A DNA stretch of 64,000 nucleotides from Hyphomicrobiales bacterium (GTDB lineage Bacteria > Pseudomonadota > Alphaproteobacteria > Rhizobiales > Beijerinckiaceae). The translations under genes and the position numbers were made by a program. The notes under the pieces were generated by a model. That model saw only the letters and a list, made by a program, of their open reading frames with translations, was not told where the DNA came from and searched no databases. This document shows, one piece after another, positions 1 through 8,550 of the stretch. Position 1 is the first letter of the stretch; the number at the start of each line of letters is the position of its first letter. The stretch spans positions 1 through 64,000 of the forward strand of contig JAQGJH010000145.1 of assembly GCA_028290705.1 (NCBI GenBank). Direction: 5' to 3'.

Positions 1-1062
1 TCGCTGTGGTTCGGCCGCAACGAGGAATGCGGCCTGCGCTGCCCCTACCATGGCTGGAAGTTCGACACGACCGGCCAGTGCGTCGAGGTGCCGTCGGAGC
101 CCGCCGAGTCCGGCTACGCCAAGAAGATCAAGCTGAAGTCCTATCCGCTGATCGAGAAGGGCGGCATGCTCTGGACCTACATGGGTCCGCCGGAAGACCA
201 GCCGTCGCTGCCCGAGTGGGAATTCACCAACGTTCCGCTCGAGAACATTTTCGTGTCCAAGCGCCTCCAGGAGAACAACTGGCTGCAGGCGATGGAAGGC
301 GGCATCGACTCGAGCCACGTCTCGTTCCTGCATCGCGGCGATCTGAACAACGATCCGCTGTTCAAGGGCGCGGCCGGCAACAAGTACAATCTGGCGGACT
401 CGAAGCCCGTCTTCGAAGTCGTCGAGCATCCGGGCGGTCTCTACATCGGCGCCCGCCGCAACGCCGAGGAAGGCCGCTATTACTGGCGCATCACCCCGTG
501 GGTCATGCCGTCCTTCACGCTCGTTCCTCCGCGTGGCGATCATCCGATCCACGGCCACTTCTGGGTTCCGATCGACGACGAGAACTGCATCGCCTGGAGC
601 TTCGACTATCATCCCGTCCGCGCGCTCCACGAAGAAGAGCGCACCGCGATGCAGAACGGCAAGGGCATTCACGTGAGATACGTGCCCGGCACCTATCGTC
701 CGCTCGCCAACAAGGACAACGACTACCTGATCGATCGCGCAGCCCAGAAGGCCGGCAAGACGTTCAGTGGCGTCGAAGGCATCGGCATGCAGGATGCGTC
801 CCTACAGGAGTCGATGGGGCCGATCTGTGATCGCACCAAGGAAAACCTCGTCGGCACCGACAACGGCATCATCATGGCGCGTCACCGCCTGATGCGCGCC
901 GCCAAGGCGCTCGCCGAGAAGGGCACGCTGCCGCCGGGCCGCGATGCCGAGCATCAGAAGATCCGCTCGGCTGCCGTGATCCTGCCGCCGGATCAGCCCT
1001 ACAAGGACGCCGCCAAAGAGGCGCTCATCGCCAAGCCGGGCGTTGCCCAGGCCAGCGTCTGA
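1..1062 (+). CDS. Rieske 2Fe-2S aromatic-ring oxygenase, large subunit (5' end missing)
   Basis: The frame is open from the first base, so the start lies before the window; the ATG at 88 in the ORF track is internal. Visible residues 10-19 hold the second half of the Rieske motif (CGLRCPYHGW), whose Cys and His bind the 2Fe-2S cluster. About 90 residues later DSSHVSFLH gives the D-x2-H-x4-H pattern of the mononuclear iron site. This is the arrangement of phthalate 4,5-dioxygenase-like oxygenases, which hydroxylate or demethylate aromatic acids with electrons from a separate reductase. No reductase is visible; it may lie upstream. The substrate cannot be read from sequence. A GC-rich hairpin and an unknown gene follow on the same strand. 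Confidence 0.9.
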   Translation, partial: SLWFGRNEECGLRCPYHGWKFDTTGQCVEVPSEPAESGYAKKIKLKSYPLIEKGGMLWTYMGPPEDQPSLPEWEFTNVPLENIFVSKRLQENNWLQAMEGGIDSSHVSFLHRGDLNNDPLFKGAAGNKYNLADSKPVFEVVEHPGGLYIGARRNAEEGRYYWRITPWVMPSFTLVPPRGDHPIHGHFWVPIDDENCIAWSFDYHPVRALHEEERTAMQNGKGIHVRYVPGTYRPLANKDNDYLIDRAAQKAGKTFSGVEGIGMQDASLQESMGPICDRTKENLVGTDNGIIMARHRLMRAAKALAEKGTLPPGRDAEHQKIRSAAVILPPDQPYKDAAKEALIAKPGVAQASV

Positions 1063-1075
1063 TCCAACATCCCGA

Positions 1076-1103
1076 CGCGGCGGCTTCTTCGGAAGCCGCC
1101 GCG
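1076..1103 (+). promoter_or_regulatory. Intercistronic 12-bp hairpin with TTCG loop
   Basis: A perfect 12-bp inverted repeat (CGCGGCGGCTTC / GAAGCCGCCGCG) closes a TTCG tetraloop, an exceptionally stable RNA fold. No T-run follows, so it does not look like a complete intrinsic terminator. It sits between the oxygenase stop and the ribosome site of the next gene and could protect the upstream mRNA or reduce read-through. Confidence 0.65.
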
Positions 1104-1134
1104 CATCAACGACAACAACTCGTGGAGGCACGAC

Positions 1135-1653
1135 ATGCTGCTGAGTGAATCGGCCCGGATGACCACCGCCCACGAGGCGAAGTATCGCGTTCAATATCCA
1201 AATTCCAAGCCACGCGCCGTCAAGGTCATCGCACTCGACGAAGGCAGCGCGAAACTCGTGGACGACATTTCCAAGCAGGGCTGGCACGGGGCCGCCTTCT
1301 TTACGTCGCTGTCGTTCGACGCGGGCGCGGCGCCCGGAGCGGAAGGCAAGACCCTCAAGGCCTGGCTGAACGATCTCGCAGGCCGGACGCTCGATCTTGT
1401 CAGCGAAGTTGCGGCTTCGGATTGCGTCGTCGTGGTCGCCACGGCCGGCAAGGACGTGCAGTCGACCGCCATGATCGCCGAAGTCTGCGGCATGCATCAC
1501 AAGACGCTCATCGCGCTCGTGGTGCCGGACGAGGACGCGCCGGATGAGTCGATCGACGTCTCGCTGCGCGCTTTGCGTCCCTACGCCAAGATGCTCGTCA
1601 TTGCACACGGCCGGGACTACATCGAAGCCATGCTGACGGCCCTGAGGGCCTGA
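1135..1653 (+). CDS. Conserved-looking protein of unknown function, 172 aa
   Basis: I do not recognise this protein. The ATG at 1135 has GGAGG seven bases upstream; an ATG at 1159 is a weaker alternative. There is no signal peptide or membrane segment. The middle has an alternating beta/alpha look, with a hydrophobic strand (DCVVVVATAG, about residue 100) followed by a helix, then a second strand (TLIALVVPD) and a third near the C terminus (AKMLVIAHG). This resembles a Rossmann-like or nucleotide-binding fold, but no classical phosphate loop is visible. It follows the Rieske oxygenase on the same strand after 72 bp and probably belongs to the same transcript, which ends at the shared terminator at 1677. 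Confidence 0.75.
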   Translation: MLLSESARMTTAHEAKYRVQYPNSKPRAVKVIALDEGSAKLVDDISKQGWHGAAFFTSLSFDAGAAPGAEGKTLKAWLNDLAGRTLDLVSEVAASDCVVVVATAGKDVQSTAMIAEVCGMHHKTLIALVVPDEDAPDESIDVSLRALRPYAKMLVIAHGRDYIEAMLTALRA

Positions 1654-1676
1654 CGCGCTTCCATCGATCCAGGCAT

Positions 1677-1712
1677 AAAAAAACGCCGGCGTTTCCGCCG
1701 GCGTTTTCTTTT
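1677..1712. terminator. Bidirectional intrinsic terminator
   Basis: The sequence AAAACGCCGGC-GTTTCC-GCCGGCGTTTT forms a GC-rich stem flanked by A-tracts and T-tracts, so it can end transcription on both strands. It lies between the convergent 172-aa gene and the molybdenum hydroxylase large subunit. Confidence 0.85.
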
Positions 1713-1728
1713 GTCGAGGCCGGGAGCC

Positions 1729-4002
1729 TCAGGCCATGCCGGCCTTCAGGCGGTCCGGCGTGAACGGCGCCTGACGCATGCGCACGCCGGTGGCGTCGTA
1801 GATCGCATTGGCGATCGCAGCCGCAACCGGGCGCATGGAGCCTTCGCCCGCACCTGTGGGCGGCAGGTTCTGGCGATTGATCAGCACGACGTCGACTTCG
1901 ACGGGGCGCTCGGTGAAGTCGAGAATCGGATAGGTCTCCCAATCGACGCTGGTGACGTTCTCCTTCGAGAACTTCACCTCTTCGTGCGTGGCGCGGCTGA
2001 GCGCCTGGCAGACGTTGCCCTCGATACCCTGCGTCAGCAGGCGCGGATTGATCACGACGCCGCAATCATGCGAGACCGTGAACTTCTTGCCCCGCACCTT
2101 TCCGGTCTTCATGTCGACCTCGACCTCCGCAATCACCGCGACACGCGTGCCGTTGCGCTGAGAATAGGCGATGCCCTGGCCGATCGCGAGATCGCCGTTG
2201 CGCTGCTTGCGGGCTTCCGTGCGGCGCTGCCATCCGGCCTTGTCGGCCGCGGCCTTGATCAGGTCGCGGTCGCGCGGATCGCCCACCAGGGCCAGGCGCA
2301 TTTCCACCGGGTCCTTGCCGGTCGCGAACGCCACTTCGTCGATGAAGCTTTCATTGGCGAAGTGAATTTCCGGTCCCAGCGGATCGCGCAGATGCGACGA
2401 GCGCAGCGGCGAGACGGCGTCGAGCAGCGGAGCGATGGTTTCCCACGTCTGCTGCTTCACCGGAAACACGTAGGATTCGGCCGGCGTGCCATACACGTTG
2501 CCGGGCTTCGGCGTGGCGCCCAGCATCTGGCCGCCGAGCAGATCTTCCGGCTTGCTTTCGTTGGACGACACGTTCAGCCGGTCGAAGCTCTTCGAATGGA
2601 AGTGCCACGCGATGATGTTGTTGTCCTTGTCGAGGCCAGCCCGCACCTTGTGGACGGAGGCTGGCGCCTTCGGACCCCAGCCCGTGCCTTCGTTGCGCAT
2701 TCCCTGATAACGCACCGGCTTGCCGGTGGCTTTCGAGAAGATGGCCGCATAGGCCGCCGCGTCGCCCGCGTCGTTGCGTCCGTACGAACCCGGACCCGCA
2801 ACCCAGATCGCATGCACGCTTTCGGGTTTGATTCCCAGGATCGTCGCCACGCCATCTCCGGCGAAATGCGGCTTCTGCGAACCGGTCCAGAGCGTCGTGG
2901 TGCCGTTCGGCTGGTAATCCACGACCGCGCAGGCCGGACCCATGCTGGCATGCGTCTGGAAAGGCCACTCGTAGGTGGCCTCGATGATTCGTGCCGCCTG
3001 CTTGAAGGCCTCCTCGACCTTTTCGGGCTCCTTGAGCATCTTGCCTTCGCCGCCGGACTTCACGACCTTGGCGTTGCGGATGTGATCGTAGATGTCCTTC
3101 TGCTCGGGGAACGGAGGCTTGACCTCCGACCACGTGACCTGCAGCTGGCGCATCGCCTTGATGGCGTCCCACTCCTTCGGCGCGACGACGCCCAGGAAAG
3201 CCTTCTCCCAGACGACTTTTGCGCCCGGAATGTCCTTGATGGACGCCTCGTCGACGGCGGTCGGCACGGAGCCTGCGACCGGCGGCATGATCATGCGGGC
3301 GTGCAGCATGCCCGGCACCTTGATGTCGGTGACGAAGTCGCCCGTACCCATCAGCTTGTAGGCGACGTCGCGACGCGGCGCGGAAGTTCCATAGACCTTG
3401 TAGTCCTTCGGGTCCTTCAGCTTGGCGCGGGTCTTCATCGACAGGTTGTTGCCGATCTGCCCGTTCCACTCGACTTCCGTGTCGAACCAGCGGCCGCCGA
3501 TCAACTCGCCATACGAGACTTTCTTGGCGGGCGTGCTCTTCGACGAGATCACGCCATTGGCGGTCGTCAGGTCTTCCACCGGCACGCCGAGCTGCTTGGA
3601 CGCCATTTCGAGCATCACGAAGCGGGCTTCGGCAGCCGCGTTGCGCAGCGTCGCGCCGCCGTGAGACACGCCGGTCGAGCCCGATGCGCCACCCTGGTTG
3701 AGGCTGGTGCCGGAATCGCCCGCGAGCACGAGGACGCGTTCCGCCGGGAGATCGAGTTCTTCGGCGACCATCTGGGCGACGCCGACGTCGGTGCCCTGGC
3801 CCATGTCCATCTTGCCGAAATAAGCCACGGCGGAACCGTCGGCCTGGATCGACACGTAGGAAGCTAGTTTTCGGGGATCGAGCGGCGGACGCTTTTCGAG
3901 GCCGTTGGTGGCCGCTTGAGCGACGTGGCCCGGCATCAGCACCGAAACCGTGAGCGCGCCCGCGCCACCGAGGAAATGACGGCGATTGGGATGAGTGTTC
4001 AT
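1729..4002 (-). CDS. Molybdopterin-binding subunit, xanthine dehydrogenase family (isoquinoline 1-oxidoreductase beta type)
   Basis: This 757-residue protein is the catalytic subunit of a molybdenum hydroxylase that inserts water-derived oxygen into N-heterocycles or aldehydes. I chose the ATG at 4002 because GGAGG precedes it by five bases and the protein then starts with a twin-arginine signal (NRRHFLGGAG), implying folded export to the periplasm. The ORF-track start at 4596 runs through the small subunit. The length and the C-terminal GAGEGSMRP stretch, holding the catalytic glutamate of the family, fit the two-module IorB-like enzymes. The 2Fe-2S subunit lies 11 bp upstream and is probably cotranscribed. 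No cytochrome subunit is visible here. Substrate unknown; a role alongside the neighbouring oxygenase is inference. Confidence 0.92.
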   Translation of the reverse strand: MNTHPNRRHFLGGAGALTVSVLMPGHVAQAATNGLEKRPPLDPRKLASYVSIQADGSAVAYFGKMDMGQGTDVGVAQMVAEELDLPAERVLVLAGDSGTSLNQGGASGSTGVSHGGATLRNAAAEARFVMLEMASKQLGVPVEDLTTANGVISSKSTPAKKVSYGELIGGRWFDTEVEWNGQIGNNLSMKTRAKLKDPKDYKVYGTSAPRRDVAYKLMGTGDFVTDIKVPGMLHARMIMPPVAGSVPTAVDEASIKDIPGAKVVWEKAFLGVVAPKEWDAIKAMRQLQVTWSEVKPPFPEQKDIYDHIRNAKVVKSGGEGKMLKEPEKVEEAFKQAARIIEATYEWPFQTHASMGPACAVVDYQPNGTTTLWTGSQKPHFAGDGVATILGIKPESVHAIWVAGPGSYGRNDAGDAAAYAAIFSKATGKPVRYQGMRNEGTGWGPKAPASVHKVRAGLDKDNNIIAWHFHSKSFDRLNVSSNESKPEDLLGGQMLGATPKPGNVYGTPAESYVFPVKQQTWETIAPLLDAVSPLRSSHLRDPLGPEIHFANESFIDEVAFATGKDPVEMRLALVGDPRDRDLIKAAADKAGWQRRTEARKQRNGDLAIGQGIAYSQRNGTRVAVIAEVEVDMKTGKVRGKKFTVSHDCGVVINPRLLTQGIEGNVCQALSRATHEEVKFSKENVTSVDWETYPILDFTERPVEVDVVLINRQNLPPTGAGEGSMRPVAAAIANAIYDATGVRMRQAPFTPDRLKAGMA

Positions 4003-4013
4003 GCTGGCCTCCC

Positions 4014-4475
4014 TCACGCCATTGCGGCGCGCTTGACGGCGCGCATGATGGAAACATGTGTCGCACAACGGCATTTCAGACCCGTCAGGGCCTCTTCGAT
4101 CTGCGCGTCGGTCGGCTTGGGGGTGGTCTCGAGCAGGGAAACGGTGGTCATCACCCAGCCGTTCATGCAATAGCCGCATTGCGGCACCTGCTCTTCGATG
4201 AAGGCGGCGAGCACCTTGTGCGGCTGGCCGTCCTTCACGAGGCCGCCCATTGTGGTGATCTTGCCGGCGCCCAGCGAATCGACGGGCGTCACGCAGGAGC
4301 GCACGGGCTGGCCATCGACCAGAACCGTGCAGGCGCCACACTGGGCGAGGCCGCAGCCGAATTTGGGGTTCTTGAGCCCGAGATCGTCGCGCAGGGCATA
4401 GAGCAGCGGCATGTCCGGATCTGCGTCTATGCTGTGCGCCTTCCCATCGACGTTGAGTTCGATGCGTTTGGCCAC
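4014..4475 (-). CDS. 2Fe-2S iron-sulfur subunit of molybdenum hydroxylase
   Basis: This is the electron-transfer subunit that carries two 2Fe-2S clusters and passes electrons out of the molybdenum subunit. The plant-ferredoxin-type ligands CGLAQCGAC plus a later Cys come first (about residues 40-60), followed by the C-terminal helical domain ligands CGYC and CRC. I prefer a GTG start at 4475 (153 aa) because AGGAGG lies six bases before it; the ATG at 4505 has no ribosome site. Without the extra N terminus there is no export signal, as expected if it travels with the Tat-targeted large subunit. Confidence 0.92.
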   Translation of the reverse strand: MAKRIELNVDGKAHSIDADPDMPLLYALRDDLGLKNPKFGCGLAQCGACTVLVDGQPVRSCVTPVDSLGAGKITTMGGLVKDGQPHKVLAAFIEEQVPQCGYCMNGWVMTTVSLLETTPKPTDAQIEEALTGLKCRCATHVSIMRAVKRAAMA

Positions 4476-4636
4476 GTTGTCCTCCTTGGATTTCTTCGGG
4501 ATCATACATCCCGTTGGCGCGGCATTCTGTCAGGTTTGGAGCGTTCGTAAAGTGCGTATCTCGCCGCCGGCGCCGAACCGCCTTAAATACGTGCATGCGG
4601 CATGGTCGCGCCGCAGCCGGAAAGGACCACGGCAGG

Positions 4637-5182
4637 ATGACGGACTTCTATCGGCAGGCCGGGGACGAGGCCGCGCCGCTCATTCTCACGGCTTTGATGG
4701 AGGACGCGGCCGCGCAGCGCTTCGACCTCATGCGCCGCGCCTATTTTCCGCCCGAGCGCAACAAGATCGCCGCGCATCTCACGATGTTTCACGCGCTTCC
4801 CGGCAGCGCGCTCGGAGATCTGGAGGACGAGCTTGCCGAGCGCTGCTGGCGGATGGAGGCGATCGAAGCGCGCGCGGCCGAACTGCGGTTCACGGGACAC
4901 GGCGTCGCCATCGGCATCGATGCGCCGCCGCTCGAGGCCCTGCGCATCGGCATCGCGCAATCCTGGCTCGACCGTCTCACGGCGCAGGACCGGCAGCGTT
5001 ATCGCCCGCACGTGACCGTCCAGAACAAGGTGTCGCCCGAGCGCGCCCGCAAAACCTTCGATGCGCTGCAGTCTGTGTTCGAGCCCTGGAGTTTTCTCAT
5101 CGAAGGCGTCGAACTCTGGCATTATCGCGGCGGCCCCTGGGAGCGCGCCGCGACGTTCCCGTTCGGCGGAGCGCCCGCCTAG
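4637..5182 (+). CDS. 2'-5' RNA ligase family / 2H phosphoesterase-like protein
   Basis: This 181-residue protein has the two His-x-Thr/Ser-x signatures of the 2H phosphoesterase superfamily: HLTMF near residue 47 and HVTVQ near residue 125. Such enzymes act on 2'-5' or cyclic phosphate ends of RNA or small nucleotides; the in vivo substrate is usually unknown. The ATG at 4637 follows GGCAGG and gives a standard length, whereas the track start at 4514 adds an unrelated N terminus. It is divergent from the molybdenum hydroxylase and its stop overlaps the 3' end of the convergent lytic transglycosylase gene by four bases. Confidence 0.8.
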   Translation: MTDFYRQAGDEAAPLILTALMEDAAAQRFDLMRRAYFPPERNKIAAHLTMFHALPGSALGDLEDELAERCWRMEAIEARAAELRFTGHGVAIGIDAPPLEALRIGIAQSWLDRLTAQDRQRYRPHVTVQNKVSPERARKTFDALQSVFEPWSFLIEGVELWHYRGGPWERAATFPFGGAPA

Positions 5183-6087
5183 GATTTCAGCACGATGCAA
5201 CTCCCGCCCTTGCCCCGGATCTGAGTGCACAAGGTGTCGGCTGCGGCGCGCGTCTGCGCCGGCACTCGCACGCGGTAGAACGCCCGTGTGCCGCGATGCC
5301 GGAGGCGCGTGCCGATGATCATCGGCTGGCGATCCGCAATCAATGTCGCGAGACTGCGTTGGGCGCGCTGATAGGACGCGAGCGCCAGGCTGCGCGAGAA
5401 GTTCCCCGCGAGTTGCACGCCCCAGGGGGCGAAAGGCGCGGAGGCGATCATCGGTCCCGATCCTGGCCGCCCGAGCCTCGCCACGACGGTCAGGCAAGAG
5501 GGCGGCTTCTCGGCGGTCAGATCGGCGTCGCTGCGCGCGCCTTCGGCCCAGTCTTCCGCCGGCGAACCCGTAATCGCCAGCACGTAGTCTCGCGTTTCGG
5601 CCGGCAGTCCGCCCCTGCTGGCCTGCCAGGCGGAAACGCGACCCGGACCGCCATTATAGGCTGCGGCTGCCAGGCCCAGGTTACCGAACCGCGTCCGCAG
5701 GTCCCGCAGCAGCCGCGCCGAGGCCGGGATGGCCTGTTCGGGATCGAACGGGTCGAGAAGCCCACGTTCCGCCGCCGTGCCCGGCATGAACTGCGCGATG
5801 CCTTGCGCGCCGGCCGGGCTGACGACATGCGGACGAAACGAACTCTCGCGAAAAATCAGGCGAGTGAAAAACTCGACCGGCAGATTTTCGTTTCTGGCGG
5901 AGGTTTCGATCAGCCGGCACATGGCTTCGCGCACCGTCTCGCCGCCGCCGCTCTGCTGCGCCGAGACTGGCGCGCGGCTTTCGTCGTCGCGTTCGGCGCG
6001 CGCGGGCGATGCACTCGCCACAAGGCCTGCAACGAGCGCCATCGCACATCTGAGCTGGAGAAATTTTGATGTCATGTGCAATAGCAT
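5179..6087 (-). CDS. Secreted lytic transglycosylase with C-terminal SPOR-like domain
   Basis: The 302-residue protein begins with a signal peptide (hydrophobic stretch ending ASPARA). The SLT domain follows, with the catalytic Glu in RESSF, then GIAQFMPGTA and AAAYNGGP, which define family 1 lytic transglycosylases that cleave peptidoglycan with formation of 1,6-anhydroMurNAc. The last about 35 residues (FYRVRVPAQT...) resemble a SPOR peptidoglycan-binding segment. The start at 6087 (MLLHMTSK) has AAGG upstream; the inner Met at 6075 has none. It acts in the periplasm in wall turnover. Confidence 0.88.
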   Translation of the reverse strand: MLLHMTSKFLQLRCAMALVAGLVASASPARAERDDESRAPVSAQQSGGGETVREAMCRLIETSARNENLPVEFFTRLIFRESSFRPHVVSPAGAQGIAQFMPGTAAERGLLDPFDPEQAIPASARLLRDLRTRFGNLGLAAAAYNGGPGRVSAWQASRGGLPAETRDYVLAITGSPAEDWAEGARSDADLTAEKPPSCLTVVARLGRPGSGPMIASAPFAPWGVQLAGNFSRSLALASYQRAQRSLATLIADRQPMIIGTRLRHRGTRAFYRVRVPAQTRAAADTLCTQIRGKGGSCIVLKS

Positions 6088-6315
6088 ACCGACCTTGTTC
6101 GCGACTTGATCCCGTTCACTCCGGGAGGCAAGCTCACTCTTGCTGGATTGGCTAAAATGTAGCGTAATTGAGAGAGCAGACTCCGCACTCGTCATAAAAT
6201 CCACGCGTCCATGTGCCAGATCAAGGACGCTGCGATTCTGACGGCGGAACATGCTCACTGGGCATGCCGGCGCGACAAGCAGCACGACGAGAAGCTGCAT
6301 GCGGGAGGCGGAAAC

Positions 6316-6624
6316 ATGCAATACCTGAGAACACGGCGCGCAACCAATGTTGGCGAGTTGGCAGCCGGCGCTCCAGCAGGGCACTTGCCTCGCACGACGC
6401 GCTCATCGGTGGTCTTCGGTCCCGATGAAATCCGCGTGATGCGGACGGCGCTCGATCGCTCCTGGGAAGCACTCTCCTTCGCGCGCTGGCAGGACGACAT
6501 GGACAAGCGCCGCACGCGCGAGCGCTTGGCGCGCGCCATTCTCCATGAGGCAGCGCGCGGCGAGCGCAGCGTGGGCACGCTCACCGACAATGCACTGGGA
6601 AGTCTCGAGCCGCGATCGTCTTGA
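6316..6624 (+). CDS. Small hypothetical protein, 102 aa
   Basis: I do not recognise the product. The ATG at 6316 has GGAGG seven bases upstream, which favours it over the track start at 6211. The N-terminal 35 residues look unstructured. The rest is helical and charged (DEIRVMRTALDRSWEAL, then RTRERLARAILHEAARGE), with no signal peptide or membrane segment. It precedes another small gene on the same strand after 16 bp, so they may be cotranscribed. Confidence 0.6.
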   Translation: MQYLRTRRATNVGELAAGAPAGHLPRTTRSSVVFGPDEIRVMRTALDRSWEALSFARWQDDMDKRRTRERLARAILHEAARGERSVGTLTDNALGSLEPRSS

Positions 6625-6640
6625 TGAGAAAGGCGCCGAC

Positions 6641-6976
6641 ATGGCCACGTTCCAGATTCGCTTTCTGAAAGACGTCTGCAACGATACCGGTCATCTGCGC
6701 TGCATCCTGCAGCGCACGATCGTCGTTGAGGCCGTCGACGGGGACAGCGCGACCCGGGAGGCGAGGCGGCTCTTCTGCGCCAGGGAGCGCATCGGAAACT
6801 GGCGCGATCACGCCGACAGGCTGGAAGTCGAGCAGGTCACCTGGTGCGCCGAAGCGCCACCGACGACGTTTCGCTCTGTCTCGCGGAGCGACGCGGTGCG
6901 GGAGCGCAAGTCTGGAGCGGGCGATGAGAATCGAACTCACGACATACAGCTTGGGAAGCTGTCGTTCTACCACTGA
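6641..6976 (+). CDS. Small hypothetical protein; 3' end runs antisense into tRNA-Gly
   Basis: The first about 70 residues (MATFQIRFLKDVCND...) look like a real small alpha/beta protein. The last about 20 residues are only the reverse reading of the tRNA-Gly gene (the familiar ENRTHDIQLGK artefact). Because the first in-frame stop lies inside the tRNA, either the protein really carries this tail or the gene is decayed at its 3' end. No strong ribosome site is visible. Function unknown. Confidence 0.45.
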   Translation: MATFQIRFLKDVCNDTGHLRCILQRTIVVEAVDGDSATREARRLFCARERIGNWRDHADRLEVEQVTWCAEAPPTTFRSVSRSDAVRERKSGAGDENRTHDIQLGKLSFYH

Positions 6977-6987
6977 ACTACGCCCGC
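6913..6987 (-). tRNA. tRNA-Gly (anticodon CCC)
   Basis: The minus strand folds as a complete cloverleaf: acceptor GCGGGCG/CGCCCGC, D-arm GTTC...GAAC, anticodon stem ACAGC/GCTGT with loop TTCCCAA (anticodon CCC), a T-arm with GTTCGATTC, discriminator T and an encoded CCA end. It reads GGG codons, which are useful in a GC-rich genome. Confidence 0.95.
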
Positions 6988-7180
6988 GGATCACCAAGGA
7001 TCACGCCGCACCATAGACCGTTCGCGGCTCCGCTTTCAAGCGGCCTTAGCTCCTAACCGGTCGCATCGCCGCTGGAGCCAAGCAGGCATTCCATCGCTCA
7101 AAGCTCAGCCTTCGGAAGTGTTCATGGGTGGCGCCATCCGGAATTGAACATTCAACTGGCGTCAGGAAAATACGCAGCTT

Positions 7181-7205
7181 GGAACCGCTCCAGACAAGGT
7201 GAGTT
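7181..7205 (+). promoter_or_regulatory. Possible EcfG (general stress) promoter
   Basis: GGAAC is followed after 16 bases by AGTT, one mismatch from the alphaproteobacterial EcfG consensus GGAAC-N16/17-CGTT. It lies about 60 bp before the start of the DUF1236 gene, a spacing that would give a short leader. Stress control of that gene is inference. Confidence 0.4.
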
Positions 7206-7263
7206 ACGTCCCTGCTTCAACGTCCGGGAAACTGGGCCTTACTTGCAAGCGGAGGATCAAGTC

Positions 7264-8535
7264 ATGCGAAACACCTTATTGATGACGGTAGCGGCTGCCG
7301 CCCTGTCCTTGAACGTTGCCGCAGTAACCGCGCAGGAATCACAACGCTCCACTGGCGCATCTTCGCCCGGCTCGTCCAGTGAAGCGCCGCGCGGCAAGGG
7401 TGAGAACCAGTCCGAGAAGGCCAGCCCGCAGGCGTCCGACAAGGCGGGCGGCCAGCAGGGCCAGCGCGCTTCAGAGGGCCGTTCGCAGGGAGCTTCCGAG
7501 AGAGCGCAGGGCAGTTCCGAGACATCGAAGCCGGAAGGCCGCGGCGTCGGTTCGGCTCAGAGCGGGGATAAAGCGTCTTCGCCGTCTGCGTCCCAGCCGC
7601 GTTCGAGCGCCGCTGACGACAAGCAGAAGGGTTCGGCCACAGGTCAGAAGTCGACCGCCGAGACCGAAAAGCCGGACCGGAGCGGCACGCGCGGCACGAC
7701 CGCGACCGGGGCGGACGGCAAGACCAAGACGAGTTCGGACTCCCGCCCGGAAAGCTCCGACACGAAGAACTCTGCCAGTGAGCGCAGTGGTGCGGAGCGG
7801 AGTGGCGCCACCGGCGCAGGCGGCGACCGCAAGGCGACCGATCGCAACGCCAACGAGCGCACCGGCTCCGATCGCACCCGGGATTCGGCTCAGGGTCCGG
7901 ATCGCGATGGCGCGGCCTCGACGCGCACCACCGGCACGCAGACGGAGCGGTCAGGCTCTGGCGGCAGCGCCAACGTTCAGGTGCGTGGTGAACTCAACAT
8001 CGAGCGCGAAGCCGCGACCCGCGTCCACGAGCGTCTCATCAGGGATCGCGGATCCAACACCGACGTCAACATCTCGGTGAACATCGGTGGGCGTCTTCCC
8101 GATCGTGTCCGGTCGCGTCCGGTCCCGCGTGAAATCGTCGAGATCTCGCCGCGCTTCCGCGACTATGAATATGTCGTGGTGCGCGACGAGATCGTCATCG
8201 TCGAGCCCAAGACCAAGAAGGTCGTGACGATCATCTCGAGCAGCGGCTCGGGTGGCGGCAAGGCCACGCGCCACAGCGTCACCCTCAGCTCAAGCCAGCG
8301 CGACGTGGTGAAGCGCGACATCCTGAAGACGCGCACCAGCTCTTCGCGAAACGCAGATCTCAACATCGAGCTGCGGGAAGGCGTGCGCCTCCCCGAGCGG
8401 GTCACGCTGCTGACGCTGCCCACGGAAGTCTGGCGGGAAGTGCCTGCCCTGAAGGAATATCGCTACGTGGTGATCGAGGACGAGGTCGTGCTCGTCGATC
8501 CCGACAGCCGCGAAGTGATCGAAATCATTCGCTGA
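7264..8535 (+). CDS. Secreted DUF1236 protein with long disordered region
   Basis: The start at 7264 has GGAGG eight bases upstream and begins a clear signal peptide (LLMTVAAAALSLNVAAVTA). Residues 25-230 are low-complexity Ser/Gly/Lys/Arg/Glu, predicted disordered. Two related modules follow (about 245-325 and 355-423), each ending in a short beta unit such as YEYVVVRDEIVIVEP and YRYVVIEDEVVLVDP; these match DUF1236, common in envelope proteins of Hyphomicrobiales. The role is unknown. A possible EcfG promoter upstream suggests stress induction. The gene ends at a strong terminator. The track start at 7144 ignores the ribosome site and signal peptide. Confidence 0.85.
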   Translation: MRNTLLMTVAAAALSLNVAAVTAQESQRSTGASSPGSSSEAPRGKGENQSEKASPQASDKAGGQQGQRASEGRSQGASERAQGSSETSKPEGRGVGSAQSGDKASSPSASQPRSSAADDKQKGSATGQKSTAETEKPDRSGTRGTTATGADGKTKTSSDSRPESSDTKNSASERSGAERSGATGAGGDRKATDRNANERTGSDRTRDSAQGPDRDGAASTRTTGTQTERSGSGGSANVQVRGELNIEREAATRVHERLIRDRGSNTDVNISVNIGGRLPDRVRSRPVPREIVEISPRFRDYEYVVVRDEIVIVEPKTKKVVTIISSSGSGGGKATRHSVTLSSSQRDVVKRDILKTRTSSSRNADLNIELREGVRLPERVTLLTLPTEVWREVPALKEYRYVVIEDEVVLVDPDSREVIEIIR

Positions 8536-8550
8536 GGCGGCAATCTGGAA

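Noticed and set aside
1711-3867. 718-aa ORF on the plus strand
   Set aside because: It is antisense to the molybdenum hydroxylase large subunit, which has family motifs; the long frame is a product of high GC.
7144-7263. Upstream extension of the DUF1236 ORF
   Set aside because: The ribosome site and signal peptide clearly place the start at 7264.
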